Below, piece by piece: positions 1 to 5,162 of a stretch of 8,684 nucleotides of DNA. The stretch is from an uncultured Clostridium sp. (GTDB lineage Bacteria; Bacillota; Clostridia; Christensenellales; Borkfalkiaceae). The position numbers were made by a program, and so were the translations under genes. The notes under the pieces are model-generated. The model saw nothing but the letters and a program-made list of their open reading frames with translations, had not been told where the DNA came from and made no database searches. Every line of letters starts with the position of its first letter. Within the stretch, counting starts at the first letter, position 1. The stretch is taken from the NCBI GenBank assembly GCA_900555925.1, contig USMU01000065.1:1-8684 (forward strand). The letters are read 5' to 3'.

Positions 1-462
1 ACGGCCGAACCGCAGAGCGCGGGCGCGCTCGGAGACCGCTTCGGCGTTTCGAGACAGGTCATCGTGCAGGATATCGCGGTGCTCAGGGCAGAGGGCTCGC
101 CCATCGTCTCCACAAACCGAGGCTATATTTTGGCTTCGGGCAGACAGGCGGCGCGCGTCTTTAAGGTCTTTCACGGAGAGGACAGACTCCAAGAGGAGCT
201 GGAACTCGTCGTGGACAGGGGCGGGACGGTGAAAAACGTCATCGTCAGCCATCGGATTTACGGACGCATAGAAGCGGAATTGAATATTTCCAACCGCGTG
301 GAAGTCTCCGAGTTTCTTCGGAGTATTCAGGGCGGGACGAGCCGCCCCTTAATGGTGGTGACGGGCGGGTATCACTATCATACCGTGACGGCGGCGAGCG
401 AGAGCGATTTGGACGAAATAGAAACCGCGCTGAAAAAGGGCGGCTTTTTGGTGGATAAATAA
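1..462 (+). CDS. niaR: NiaR-type nicotinate-responsive transcriptional repressor, 5' end missing
   Basis: The reading frame is open from the first base to the TAA at 460-462, showing 153 residues. NiaR proteins are about 170-175 residues, so only some 15-20 N-terminal residues lie outside the window. The first visible residues (to about 31) are the end of a winged helix-turn-helix of the HTH_11 type (GDRFGVSRQVIVQDIAVLR), followed by the wing 'STNRGYIL'. The rest matches the 3H domain, named for three histidines: one in VSHRIYG (codon at 250-252) and an H-x-H pair in GGYHYHTV (about 373-381). In characterised NiaR these histidines hold a metal next to the nicotinic-acid site, and the protein represses NAD synthesis or niacin uptake genes when niacin is present. 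The GTG at 64 is an internal codon, not the start, because the HTH extends upstream of it. The downstream MBL-fold gene follows after 11 bases, suggesting co-transcription. Identification is by recalled family motifs. Confidence 0.9.
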   Translation, partial: TAEPQSAGALGDRFGVSRQVIVQDIAVLRAEGSPIVSTNRGYILASGRQAARVFKVFHGEDRLQEELELVVDRGGTVKNVIVSHRIYGRIEAELNISNRVEVSEFLRSIQGGTSRPLMVVTGGYHYHTVTAASESDLDEIETALKKGGFLVDK

Positions 463-473
463 AGAGGACAGGT

Positions 474-1292
474 ATGGAAGTAACGGTATTTTCGGGCGAG
501 TACGGAGATTCGGACGCGCTGAAAAAGGAACACGCGCTGGGGCTTTTTGTCTCGACGGGAGAACATCGGATTTTGTTCGATTTCGGAAACAAAACGGCGC
601 TTAAAAACCTTCGGGCGCTCGATCTGTCGGAGGCGGAAGCGGATCTGGCGGTGCTTTCGCACGGCCATTCGGGCGCGGGCGGGGGACTGAAAGAGCTTGC
701 GCCCGCGCTTCGCGGCATCAGGATTTACGCCCGCGAGTCGGCGTTCGACGCGCACTATTTCAAAAAATCCCGTTTGAGCTACAAGACCGTTTCTCTGCCG
801 AAGAAATTGCCGAGAGAGGGCTTTTCGTTCGTAAAAAGTTTTCTCAAAATCGATAACGAGCTTTCGATTATTTCCAATTTCAAACCGACGAAGCAGGTTT
901 TGGCGGAACCGCGCTATTTCGTGGACGGCGATCGCTTTTTCGAGCCGGATACCTTTTCCCATGAACTTGTGCTGATCGTGTCGGACGAAGATTCGCTGAC
1001 ACTGTTTGTCGGCGGGGCGCATGCGGGATTGATGCAGATCATCGAACGCGCGGAAAAGACGTTCTCAAAGCAAGTCGGAAAAGTCGTAGGGGCGCTGGAA
1101 CTTACGGACAAGAAGGGAAAGCCGCTGTACTCGGAAGAACGCACGCGGAATTTCGCCTTCGAGCTGGAAAAATTCACGCGTGCGGAATTCTATTTCGCGA
1201 GCGGCATCGGAGATTCGGTTTTCGGCGTATTACAGGAGGAACTGGGGGAACGGATTCGCCGTCTGCACGTCGGGGAGACGCGGCGGATATAA
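474..1292 (+). CDS. Metallo-beta-lactamase-fold protein with a degenerate metal site
   Basis: This 272-residue protein has the layout of the MBL-fold hydrolases that carry an SHGHxDHTGG motif. An N-terminal strand and the 'ILFDFG' loop (residues 33-38) are followed by 'SHGHSGAGGG' (62-71), where the first two histidines are kept but the usual Asp and His are Gly67 and Ala68. 'GGAHAG' (180-185) replaces the usual GCSHxG and keeps its histidine. Near the C-terminus 'FASG' (241-244) stands where family members usually have HCTG, so that histidine is lost too. The order and spacing of all motifs are otherwise normal. The protein may therefore be a pseudo-enzyme, bind a single metal, or use a non-standard site; no substrate can be inferred. 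ATG 474 is preceded by GAGG at 464-467 with 6-base spacing. It lies 11 bases after niaR, probably in the same transcript, and a strong terminator follows. A role linked to NAD metabolism is only a neighbourhood guess. Confidence 0.82.
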   Translation: MEVTVFSGEYGDSDALKKEHALGLFVSTGEHRILFDFGNKTALKNLRALDLSEAEADLAVLSHGHSGAGGGLKELAPALRGIRIYARESAFDAHYFKKSRLSYKTVSLPKKLPREGFSFVKSFLKIDNELSIISNFKPTKQVLAEPRYFVDGDRFFEPDTFSHELVLIVSDEDSLTLFVGGAHAGLMQIIERAEKTFSKQVGKVVGALELTDKKGKPLYSEERTRNFAFELEKFTRAEFYFASGIGDSVFGVLQEELGERIRRLHVGETRRI

Positions 1293-1311
1293 AAGAATTG
1301 ACGGGGAAATG

Positions 1312-1345
1312 AAAAATCCGCGCTTTGAAAGCGCGGATTTTTTAT
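1312..1345. terminator. Bidirectional intrinsic terminator
   Basis: A perfect 10-bp stem (AAATCCGCGC at 1314-1323 with GCGCGGATTT at 1331-1340) has a 7-base loop that can close further. It is followed by a T run on the plus strand (to 1343) and preceded by an A run (1312-1316), which gives a U-run on the minus-strand transcript. It lies between the end of the MBL-fold gene at 1292 and the stop of the convergent XRE gene at 1400, so it can end both transcripts. Confidence 0.85.
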
Positions 1346-1399
1346 TTTAAAATCGGCAAATCTTTTTATATCGTCATAAGATTTCAAAGGTGTCTCACG

Positions 1400-1732
1400 T
1401 CAACTTTTTTTCGTGTAACAAGCCGCTAAATTTTTTACGATACTCAAAATATTTTTTTGTTGTTCCGCGGGCAATCTGCCATAAGACTGTAATAAATCGA
1501 GCTGGTCGGATGTCAAATCGTTGAATTTTCCGTCGAGAAAAAGTTCAATCGGGGAAATATTCAGTTCCAGACAAAGCTGTTCCAATGTGGAAAGCGCAGG
1601 AATCGAGTCTTTTTCATTATACCAATTTTGCACAGAAGTGGACGATATTCCCAATCTGTGCGCTAGTTCCGAACATGTTATTCCCCGTTCTTTTATAATT
1701 TTATCTATTTTCGGGCGAGGATCGTAAATCAT
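1400..1732 (-). CDS. XRE-family helix-turn-helix regulator (copy 1)
   Basis: A 110-residue protein with one Cro/C1-type helix-turn-helix spanning about residues 9-66. It has the typical 'ELAHRLGIS' first and turn segment (22-30), a recognition helix around 'STSVQNWYN' (31-39) and the 'IPALSTLEQLCLELNIS' tail of the fold (44-60). A short C-terminal part (about 73-105, 'LTSDQLDLL...QQKNILSIVKNL') looks helical and may mediate dimerisation. There is no sensor or enzymatic domain. About half the residues are identical to the second XRE gene at 1877-2194, so the two are paralogues. The start (ATG at 1730-1732) aligns with the paralogue's start, although its Shine-Dalgarno is weak. An 18-bp inverted repeat lies 13-30 bases upstream, suggesting autorepression. 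Base composition is AT-rich compared with the flanking operons. It is probably a DNA-binding repressor; its targets are unknown. Confidence 0.85.
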   Translation of the reverse strand: MIYDPRPKIDKIIKERGITCSELAHRLGISSTSVQNWYNEKDSIPALSTLEQLCLELNISPIELFLDGKFNDLTSDQLDLLQSYGRLPAEQQKNILSIVKNLAACYTKKS

Positions 1733-1744
1733 AAAAGTAACCGT

Positions 1745-1762
1745 TAAATATAACTATATTTA
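1745..1762. promoter_or_regulatory. Candidate operator (inverted repeat) upstream of XRE copy 1
   Basis: TAAATATAACTATATTTA is a perfect 8-bp inverted repeat around a 2-base centre. It lies 13-30 bases upstream of the XRE copy 1 start codon, a common place for an autoregulatory operator. In an AT-rich region such palindromes arise more easily by chance, so the assignment is tentative. Confidence 0.4.
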
Positions 1763-1805
1763 TACTCTACATAAATTAAACTGGTATTTTTTGACTTTGA
1801 AATAA

Positions 1806-1818
1806 TAACACTTTACTT
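1806..1818. repeat. 13-bp exact repeat in the XRE upstream regions, copy 1
   Basis: TAACACTTTACTT occurs here and again at 2273-2285, 74-86 bases upstream of one XRE start and 79-91 bases upstream of the other. In both copies an ATACCA block (read on the minus strand) follows after 17-18 bases. The conserved blocks and spacing indicate that the promoter regions were duplicated with the genes, or share a regulator site. Confidence 0.6.
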
Positions 1819-1850
1819 GCTTTTTAGAAAATTAAGATATAATAATGGGT

Positions 1851-1880
1851 AAAAAAATATAACCGTCAAAAGACGGTTAT
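1851..1880 (-). terminator. Intrinsic terminator overlapping the stop codon of XRE copy 2
   Basis: Read on the minus strand, a 9-bp perfect stem (ATAACCGTC at 1872-1880, GACGGTTAT at 1859-1867) closes a TTTT loop and leads, two bases further on, into a run of seven T residues (A's at 1851-1857 on the plus strand). The stop codon TAA (1877-1879) sits inside the 5' arm of the stem, so the end of translation and transcript termination are packed together. Confidence 0.85.
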
Positions 1881-2194
1881 AGAGAAGCGGCGTTTTTCGT
1901 TATTTCTACTATACAATTTTGTTGTGTTTCGTTTAGTTTGCGAAAGGATTCCAGCAGTGTTATTTCTTTGGGGGTGAGCGTATCAAATTCAATATCCGTA
2001 AAAAGTTCCGCCATAGAAATTTCGAAAAGCAAGCAAATCGATTCTAGAACGGGAATTGTGGGCATAGAGTTTTTTTCGTTATACCAATTATAGACAGAAG
2101 TTACGGAAAGACCTATTTCGTGAGCTAATTTTGCCCGCGTCCAACCTTTTTTGATTCGTAAAGCGTCTATTTTTTGACGAGGATCGTGACTCAT
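1877..2194 (-). CDS. XRE-family helix-turn-helix regulator (copy 2)
   Basis: A 105-residue paralogue of the gene at 1400-1732. It shares the N-terminal M-x-x-DPRxKID signature, the helix-turn-helix (residues 9-66, including 'LAHEIGLS' at 23-30 and 'TSVYNWYNEK' at 32-41) and a helical C-terminal tail with 'QQ..I..I.KN'. The frame stays open for 28 more codons upstream, to a possible start at 2278. I chose ATG 2194 because it aligns with the paralogue's start and has GAGG (complement of 2201-2204) six bases before it, whereas the upstream extension has no counterpart in copy 1. A perfect AAGTATACTT palindrome lies 18-27 bases upstream. The gene diverges from the multi-HTH gene starting near 2332, and the two share about 140 bases of regulatory DNA. 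It is probably a small DNA-binding repressor, possibly acting on both promoters; nothing shows what signal it answers to. Confidence 0.85.
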   Translation of the reverse strand: MSHDPRQKIDALRIKKGWTRAKLAHEIGLSVTSVYNWYNEKNSMPTIPVLESICLLFEISMAELFTDIEFDTLTPKEITLLESFRKLNETQQNCIVEITKNAASL

Positions 2195-2200
2195 AATATA

Positions 2201-2204
2201 CCTC
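2201..2204 (-). promoter_or_regulatory. Ribosome binding site deciding the start of XRE copy 2
   Basis: The complement reads GAGG, six bases ahead of ATG 2194. It supports this start over the longer reading frame that begins at 2278. Confidence 0.7.
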
Positions 2205-2211
2205 AATATAA

Positions 2212-2221
2212 AAGTATACTT
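2212..2221. promoter_or_regulatory. Candidate operator palindrome upstream of XRE copy 2
   Basis: AAGTATACTT is a perfect 10-bp palindrome, 18-27 bases before the start of XRE copy 2. It is embedded in further AT-rich, roughly symmetrical flanks. Its place matches that of the inverted repeat upstream of copy 1, although the sequence differs. An autoregulatory site is a reasonable guess. Confidence 0.4.
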
Positions 2222-2249
2222 ATATTTTACTCCAACTATACTTTCATAT

Positions 2250-2258
2250 TGGTATAAT
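2250..2258 (+). promoter_or_regulatory. Candidate extended -10 promoter for the multi-HTH gene
   Basis: TGGTATAAT is a perfect TATAAT (2253-2258) with the upstream TGn of extended -10 promoters. No good -35 is visible 16-18 bases upstream, which extended -10 promoters often tolerate. Transcription would start near 2265 and run into the plus-strand gene. The promoter lies 29 bases from the palindrome at 2212-2221, so one regulator could influence both directions. Confidence 0.5.
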
Positions 2259-2272
2259 TGATTATTAAAATG

Positions 2273-2285
2273 TAACACTTTACTT
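2273..2285. repeat. 13-bp exact repeat in the XRE upstream regions, copy 2
   Basis: This is the second copy of TAACACTTTACTT (the first is at 1806-1818), at nearly the same distance from the start of its XRE gene. Here it also falls just downstream of the predicted transcription start of the divergent plus-strand gene. Confidence 0.6.
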
Positions 2286-2331
2286 TTATTTGGCGGTGAT
2301 GACGGTGATAAGTGAAAAAGGAAATAATGAT

Positions 2332-2811
2332 GTGAATAAAAAATTGAAAATTAACGAAAACGAAGAAGTGGTCATAGATTTATATCATAAAAATAAATCT
2401 CTCGAAGAAATTTTCTCAGAGACCACCTATAAGGATAAAAAATCCGTTATCGATTGTATGATAAGGAATCATTTGCTGCCGCCGCAGAAACCGAAGTTAT
2501 TCAGCCGCGATATGGACGTATGGCTGATTCTTCTCTATATGCAAGGAAAAACGATAGGGGAAATGCAGAAAATTGTAAGATGCAGTGCGCCTCAACCCAT
2601 TATAAGGCGATTGAAAAAATGCGGGATTCGGTTATATTCGGAAAAAGAATTGCGGGAAAAGATTCTTTATTTGTTTAAGTCGGGAAAATATGCCGAGGAA
2701 ATCGTCGGAATTTTACATTGTGAAAAGGATTTTGTGGTAGAGCTTTTGAACGAATACGGAGTAATTCCGTATGACCGTCAGGGCAGGCCGATGTTTTCGT
2801 CAAAAAAGTAA
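2332..2811 (+). CDS. Small protein of three tandem helix-turn-helix-like units
   Basis: I do not recognise a named family. The 159-residue protein seems to be built from three consecutive units of about 42-45 residues (about 10-51, 60-103 and 105-147). Each has a first helix with an L-Y or Y-L core ('VVIDLYHKNKS', 'LILLYMQGKT', 'KILYLFKSGKY'), a second helix starting E-I/E-M, a short turn, a third helix ('SVIDCMIRNHLLP', 'PIIRRLKKCGIRL', 'FVVELLNEYGVIP') and a hydrophobic-proline or tyrosine exit. This is the pattern of homeodomain or resolvase-like HTH repeats, which suggests a DNA-binding protein that reads an extended site. No catalytic domain, signal peptide or membrane segment is visible. 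I preferred GTG 2332 because AAGGA at 2318-2322 sits nine bases before it; GTG 2305 and ATG 2299 are alternatives, and TTG 2290 is unlikely. It is divergent from XRE copy 2 and AT-rich like it. A regulatory role is inference. Confidence 0.72.
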   Translation: MNKKLKINENEEVVIDLYHKNKSLEEIFSETTYKDKKSVIDCMIRNHLLPPQKPKLFSRDMDVWLILLYMQGKTIGEMQKIVRCSAPQPIIRRLKKCGIRLYSEKELREKILYLFKSGKYAEEIVGILHCEKDFVVELLNEYGVIPYDRQGRPMFSSKK

Positions 2812-2861
2812 GGATTTTTTTGTTTTCGACAAAAGTCCCCCGAAAAATTTCCTTTTTGTTT

Positions 2862-2891
2862 GTTATAAATCGCGTTCGGCTTTCATAGATT
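2862..2891 (+). promoter_or_regulatory. Possible sigma-E-like sporulation promoter for the spoIVF operon
   Basis: GTTATAAAT (2862-2870) and CATAGATT (2884-2891), separated by 13 bases, loosely resemble the -35 and CATACAAT-type -10 elements of mother-cell sigma-E promoters. The spoIVF operon of Bacillus subtilis is known to be sigma-E dependent, which makes the place sensible. The match is imperfect and unconfirmed. Confidence 0.3.
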
Positions 2892-2916
2892 AAAGCAGAA
2901 CGATACCGAAAGGAAA

Positions 2917-2922
2917 AAGGAG
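2917..2922 (+). promoter_or_regulatory. Strong ribosome binding site for the spoIVFA-like gene
   Basis: AAGGAG with eight bases to ATG 2931. It is the best Shine-Dalgarno in the window and fixes the start of the downstream gene. Confidence 0.8.
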
Positions 2923-2930
2923 ATTTTTTT

Positions 2931-3935
2931 ATGAACGAAGAAATCGAATATGCCGAAATGCTGGAAATTCCCGTTTCTACGGTCAATGTGGTCAAGAAAA
3001 AGAACCGTCGGGTCCGCGGGAAAAATCAGCCGAATCTCAAAGAGCGCCTCATTTCCCGCGTGAACGACAGAGTGGGGAATGACTCCTATGCGGAAGAAGG
3101 AGCCTATTCCGCGCCCGCGTCCGCGATGGAACAGAATCCGATATACGCTTCCGCGGAGAACGCGGCGATCGAAGACGCCGCGCAGAACACGCCCGCGCCC
3201 GAATCGGAGGTCAACGCCTATGCCTACGCGGACGGCGGCGAGCGGTTGGAAACCGTCCTGCTTTCGGACGAGGAGGGGAAAACCGCGAAAAAGCGTCGCG
3301 GCCGTTTTTTCTTCGGCCGCAAAGACGAGTCCGTGCCTTTGGACGAGGAAGAGGGAGGCTACGACGACGGCGGCACGGGAGTAATAAAGACCAAAGCCGA
3401 ACGCCGTTCGGGAATTTTCCTCACGGTGGAATTTGCGCTTGCCTGCGCGCTTTGCGGGACGATTTTCCTCACCAACGTCTTTATGCCCACGAGCGCGATC
3501 AATACGTTTTTTCGCAGTCTGATGCCCGCGGAAGAGGAACAGGCCGACAACCGCATTTATTCCGACTTTACGCTGGCGAGCGTCGTCAGCGAGCTGTCCG
3601 ACGCGGAAATTACCGTTTCTCCTGCGGGAGTGCTCTCCTTCACGGACGAGTGCTGCGTCTATCCCGCGGTAGACGGAAAAGTCGCGGAGGTGACAAAGAA
3701 CGCTTCGGGGACTTACGACGTAAAAATTTCGCATACGGACAGTTTTTACGGAATCATCAGCGGATTGGACTACGTATATTATACCGTCGGGGATAAAGTG
3801 TATTCCAACGTTCCCGTGGGCTACTCGAAGGGCGAATCCGCCGTACAGGTAACGATGTATTCGGGCGACGAGCTTCTGAATTGCTATGCGGTGGACGACG
3901 AAAACTGTCTGACCTGGATAGAGAGCGAGAGCTGA
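2931..3935 (+). CDS. spoIVFA: SpoIVFA-like membrane protein with a degenerate LytM/M23 domain
   Basis: A 334-residue protein with three parts. Residues 1-158 are a hydrophilic, low-complexity segment rich in Ala, Glu, Lys and Arg, predicted cytoplasmic and probably disordered. Residues 161-185 form one hydrophobic transmembrane helix. The C-terminal part contains a LytM/M23-like fold (about 241-300): 'YPAVDGKVAEV', 'YDVKISHTD' and 'YTVGDKVYSNVPVG' follow the strand pattern of lysostaphin-type domains, but the zinc-binding H-x-H and H-x(3)-D residues are missing, so it is not expected to be a peptidase. This degenerate domain with one membrane span, directly before an M50 protease gene, matches SpoIVFA. 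In Bacillus, SpoIVFA anchors and inhibits SpoIVFB in the outer forespore membrane until SpoIVB cleaves it. The N-terminal arm is longer than in Bacillus (264 residues in total there). The gene is 22 bases from the protease gene in a clear two-gene operon. Assignment rests on architecture and context more than on sequence conservation. Confidence 0.8.
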   Translation: MNEEIEYAEMLEIPVSTVNVVKKKNRRVRGKNQPNLKERLISRVNDRVGNDSYAEEGAYSAPASAMEQNPIYASAENAAIEDAAQNTPAPESEVNAYAYADGGERLETVLLSDEEGKTAKKRRGRFFFGRKDESVPLDEEEGGYDDGGTGVIKTKAERRSGIFLTVEFALACALCGTIFLTNVFMPTSAINTFFRSLMPAEEEQADNRIYSDFTLASVVSELSDAEITVSPAGVLSFTDECCVYPAVDGKVAEVTKNASGTYDVKISHTDSFYGIISGLDYVYYTVGDKVYSNVPVGYSKGESAVQVTMYSGDELLNCYAVDDENCLTWIESES

Positions 3936-3957
3936 CGCGCGGCGTCTGAAAACGAAA

Positions 3958-4872
3958 GTGAATCTTTCGGAAACGGGCGCCCGCGAGCGCCCCGGAAAGC
4001 GTAAAAAGAAAAAATTCCGCCTCCCCCTTCGTCGGAACAGGGTGAAAATTCATCCTCTGTTTTTATTGCTCGGCGTATATTACTGCTTTATCGGCGAACT
4101 GCCCATGTTCCTTTTGAGCGCGCTCGTCGCGCTTCAACACGAATGTGCGCACGCCTTTGCCGCGGCAAAACTCGGATATAAGCTCGACCGCGTGGTTCTG
4201 ATGCCCTACGGCGCCGTCATAGACGGAGACTTATCGGGCATCAGTCTCAAAGACGAATTTTTCGTCGCCGTCTGGGGACCTTTATGCAACCTCTTCACGG
4301 CGGCGGGGTTCGCCGCGCTGTGGTGGTTCTGGCCCGATACCTATGCCTTTACCGATACGGCGTGTTTCATCTCTCTGGCGATCGGGCTGGTCAATTTCAT
4401 TCCCGCCTACCCGTTGGACGGGGGCAGGGTATTGAAATGCGCCCTAAGAACCTGGGTGAAGGAAAAAAGCGCGGAACGCATTTGCCGCGGCGTGACTTTG
4501 AGTGTGGCGGCGGGGCTTCTGACCGCGTTCGTCGTTCTCTGCGTCAGAAAAACTCCCAATTTTACGCTGCTCGCATTTACGCTCTTTCTCGTCGCGGGCG
4601 CGTTCGGAAATCCGAAAAACGCCGACGCTGCCTATCGGAAAATCAATTTTTCTTCCAAAGCGGCTTTTCGCCGCGGCGTGGAAATCCGCCGCGTCGCCGT
4701 CGAGGAGACCTGTCCCTTAAAACGCGCCGTCGGGTTTATCGAGCGCGATAGATACCTGATTTTGGACGTCTACGACGAAAAGGAGAATTATCTTGGGGAA
4801 ATCGGCCAAAACGAATTGGCGGAAATTTTCTCTCGTGCGGAAATATACGATCCCGTCGGCGACTTTCTGTAA
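3958..4872 (+). CDS. spoIVFB: SpoIVFB-like site-2 (M50) intramembrane metalloprotease
   Basis: A 304-residue multi-span membrane protease. The zinc motif HExxH is 'HECAH' (residues 61-65) inside a membrane segment. The third ligand lies in 'NFIPAYPLDGGR' (146-157, Asp154), and the conserved 'GPLCNL' (107-112) is present. Hydrophobic segments cover roughly 33-60, 101-123, 136-151 and 181-215. Residues about 240-300 resemble the CBS domain at the SpoIVFB C-terminus, which in Bacillus senses ATP and contacts pro-sigma-K. The known role is cleavage of the pro-sequence of sigma-K in the mother cell late in sporulation. Translation probably starts at GTG 3958 with a weak Shine-Dalgarno and may be coupled to the gene before it. 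GTG 4042 is an alternative that would remove a lysine/arginine-rich 28-residue extension and begin close to the 'KIHPLFLLLG' seen at SpoIVFB N-termini. The substrate is inferred from the family. Confidence 0.9.
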   Translation: MNLSETGARERPGKRKKKKFRLPLRRNRVKIHPLFLLLGVYYCFIGELPMFLLSALVALQHECAHAFAAAKLGYKLDRVVLMPYGAVIDGDLSGISLKDEFFVAVWGPLCNLFTAAGFAALWWFWPDTYAFTDTACFISLAIGLVNFIPAYPLDGGRVLKCALRTWVKEKSAERICRGVTLSVAAGLLTAFVVLCVRKTPNFTLLAFTLFLVAGAFGNPKNADAAYRKINFSSKAAFRRGVEIRRVAVEETCPLKRAVGFIERDRYLILDVYDEKENYLGEIGQNELAEIFSRAEIYDPVGDFL

Positions 4873-4886
4873 AGAGTTTTGCCGCG

Positions 4887-5011
4887 CCGTGAAAGGGCGA
4901 TAGGTTTCGCAAACGATTGACAGGCTTCGTAAACGGCCATATCGACGTGAATGGCTGACGGGGTTCTCAAACGGTCTTACCGTAAAGGGACGATAGCTTT
5001 CATAAAGACGG
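4887..5011. repeat. Four degenerate ~18-20-base intergenic repeats
   Basis: Between spoIVFB and rng are four related elements: GATAGGTTTCGCAAACG (4899-4915), GACAGGCTTCGTAAACGG (4919-4936), GACGGGGTTCTCAAACGG (4957-4974) and GATAGCTTTCATAAAGACGG (4992-5011). The first and last are also preceded by a shared CCGT-AAAGGG block. Spacing between copies is irregular. Most copies contain a mini inverted repeat of the GTTT/AAAC or CTTT/AAAG type. No gene is credible here, and the function is unknown. Confidence 0.5.
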
Positions 5012-5069
5012 CGGCTGTAAAAATATGCAAAAAACGCCGACGAATCTACACGAATTTTCAAAAACCCCC

Positions 5070-5098
5070 TTGCAAAAAGTTTCGTTATATGCTATACT
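5070..5098 (+). promoter_or_regulatory. Vegetative sigma-A promoter of rng
   Basis: TTGCAA (5070-5075) and TATACT (5093-5098) are separated by exactly 17 bases, with a TG one base before the -10 (extended -10). Each hexamer differs from consensus at one position. Transcription would start near 5105, giving a leader of about 58 bases. This shows that rng is not dependent on read-through from the sporulation operon. Confidence 0.85.
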
Positions 5099-5162
5099 AT
5101 GGTTAAGCGGAATTTTTCTCGCCTCAACAGTGCAAGAAATTTGAAGGTTCGGATATATATAC

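Noticed and set aside
64..66. GTG 64 as the start of the niaR gene
   Set aside because: The HTH domain clearly continues upstream in frame to base 1.
1838..1843. TATAAT on the plus strand between the XRE genes
   Set aside because: No convincing -35 at proper spacing, and there is no plus-strand gene downstream for it to drive.
2816..2842. Possible terminator after the multi-HTH gene (TTTTGT/ACAAAA hairpin)
   Set aside because: It is a six-base AT-only stem with no T run on its 3' side; too weak to call.
2883..3734. 283-residue minus-strand frame opposite the spoIVFA-like gene
   Set aside because: It is Arg-rich shadow composition opposite a gene with a strong ribosome binding site and membrane topology.
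4887..5011. Intergenic repeats considered as a CRISPR array
   Set aside because: The repeats are degenerate, only 17-20 bases long and irregularly spaced (3 to 20 bases apart); there are no cas genes nearby.
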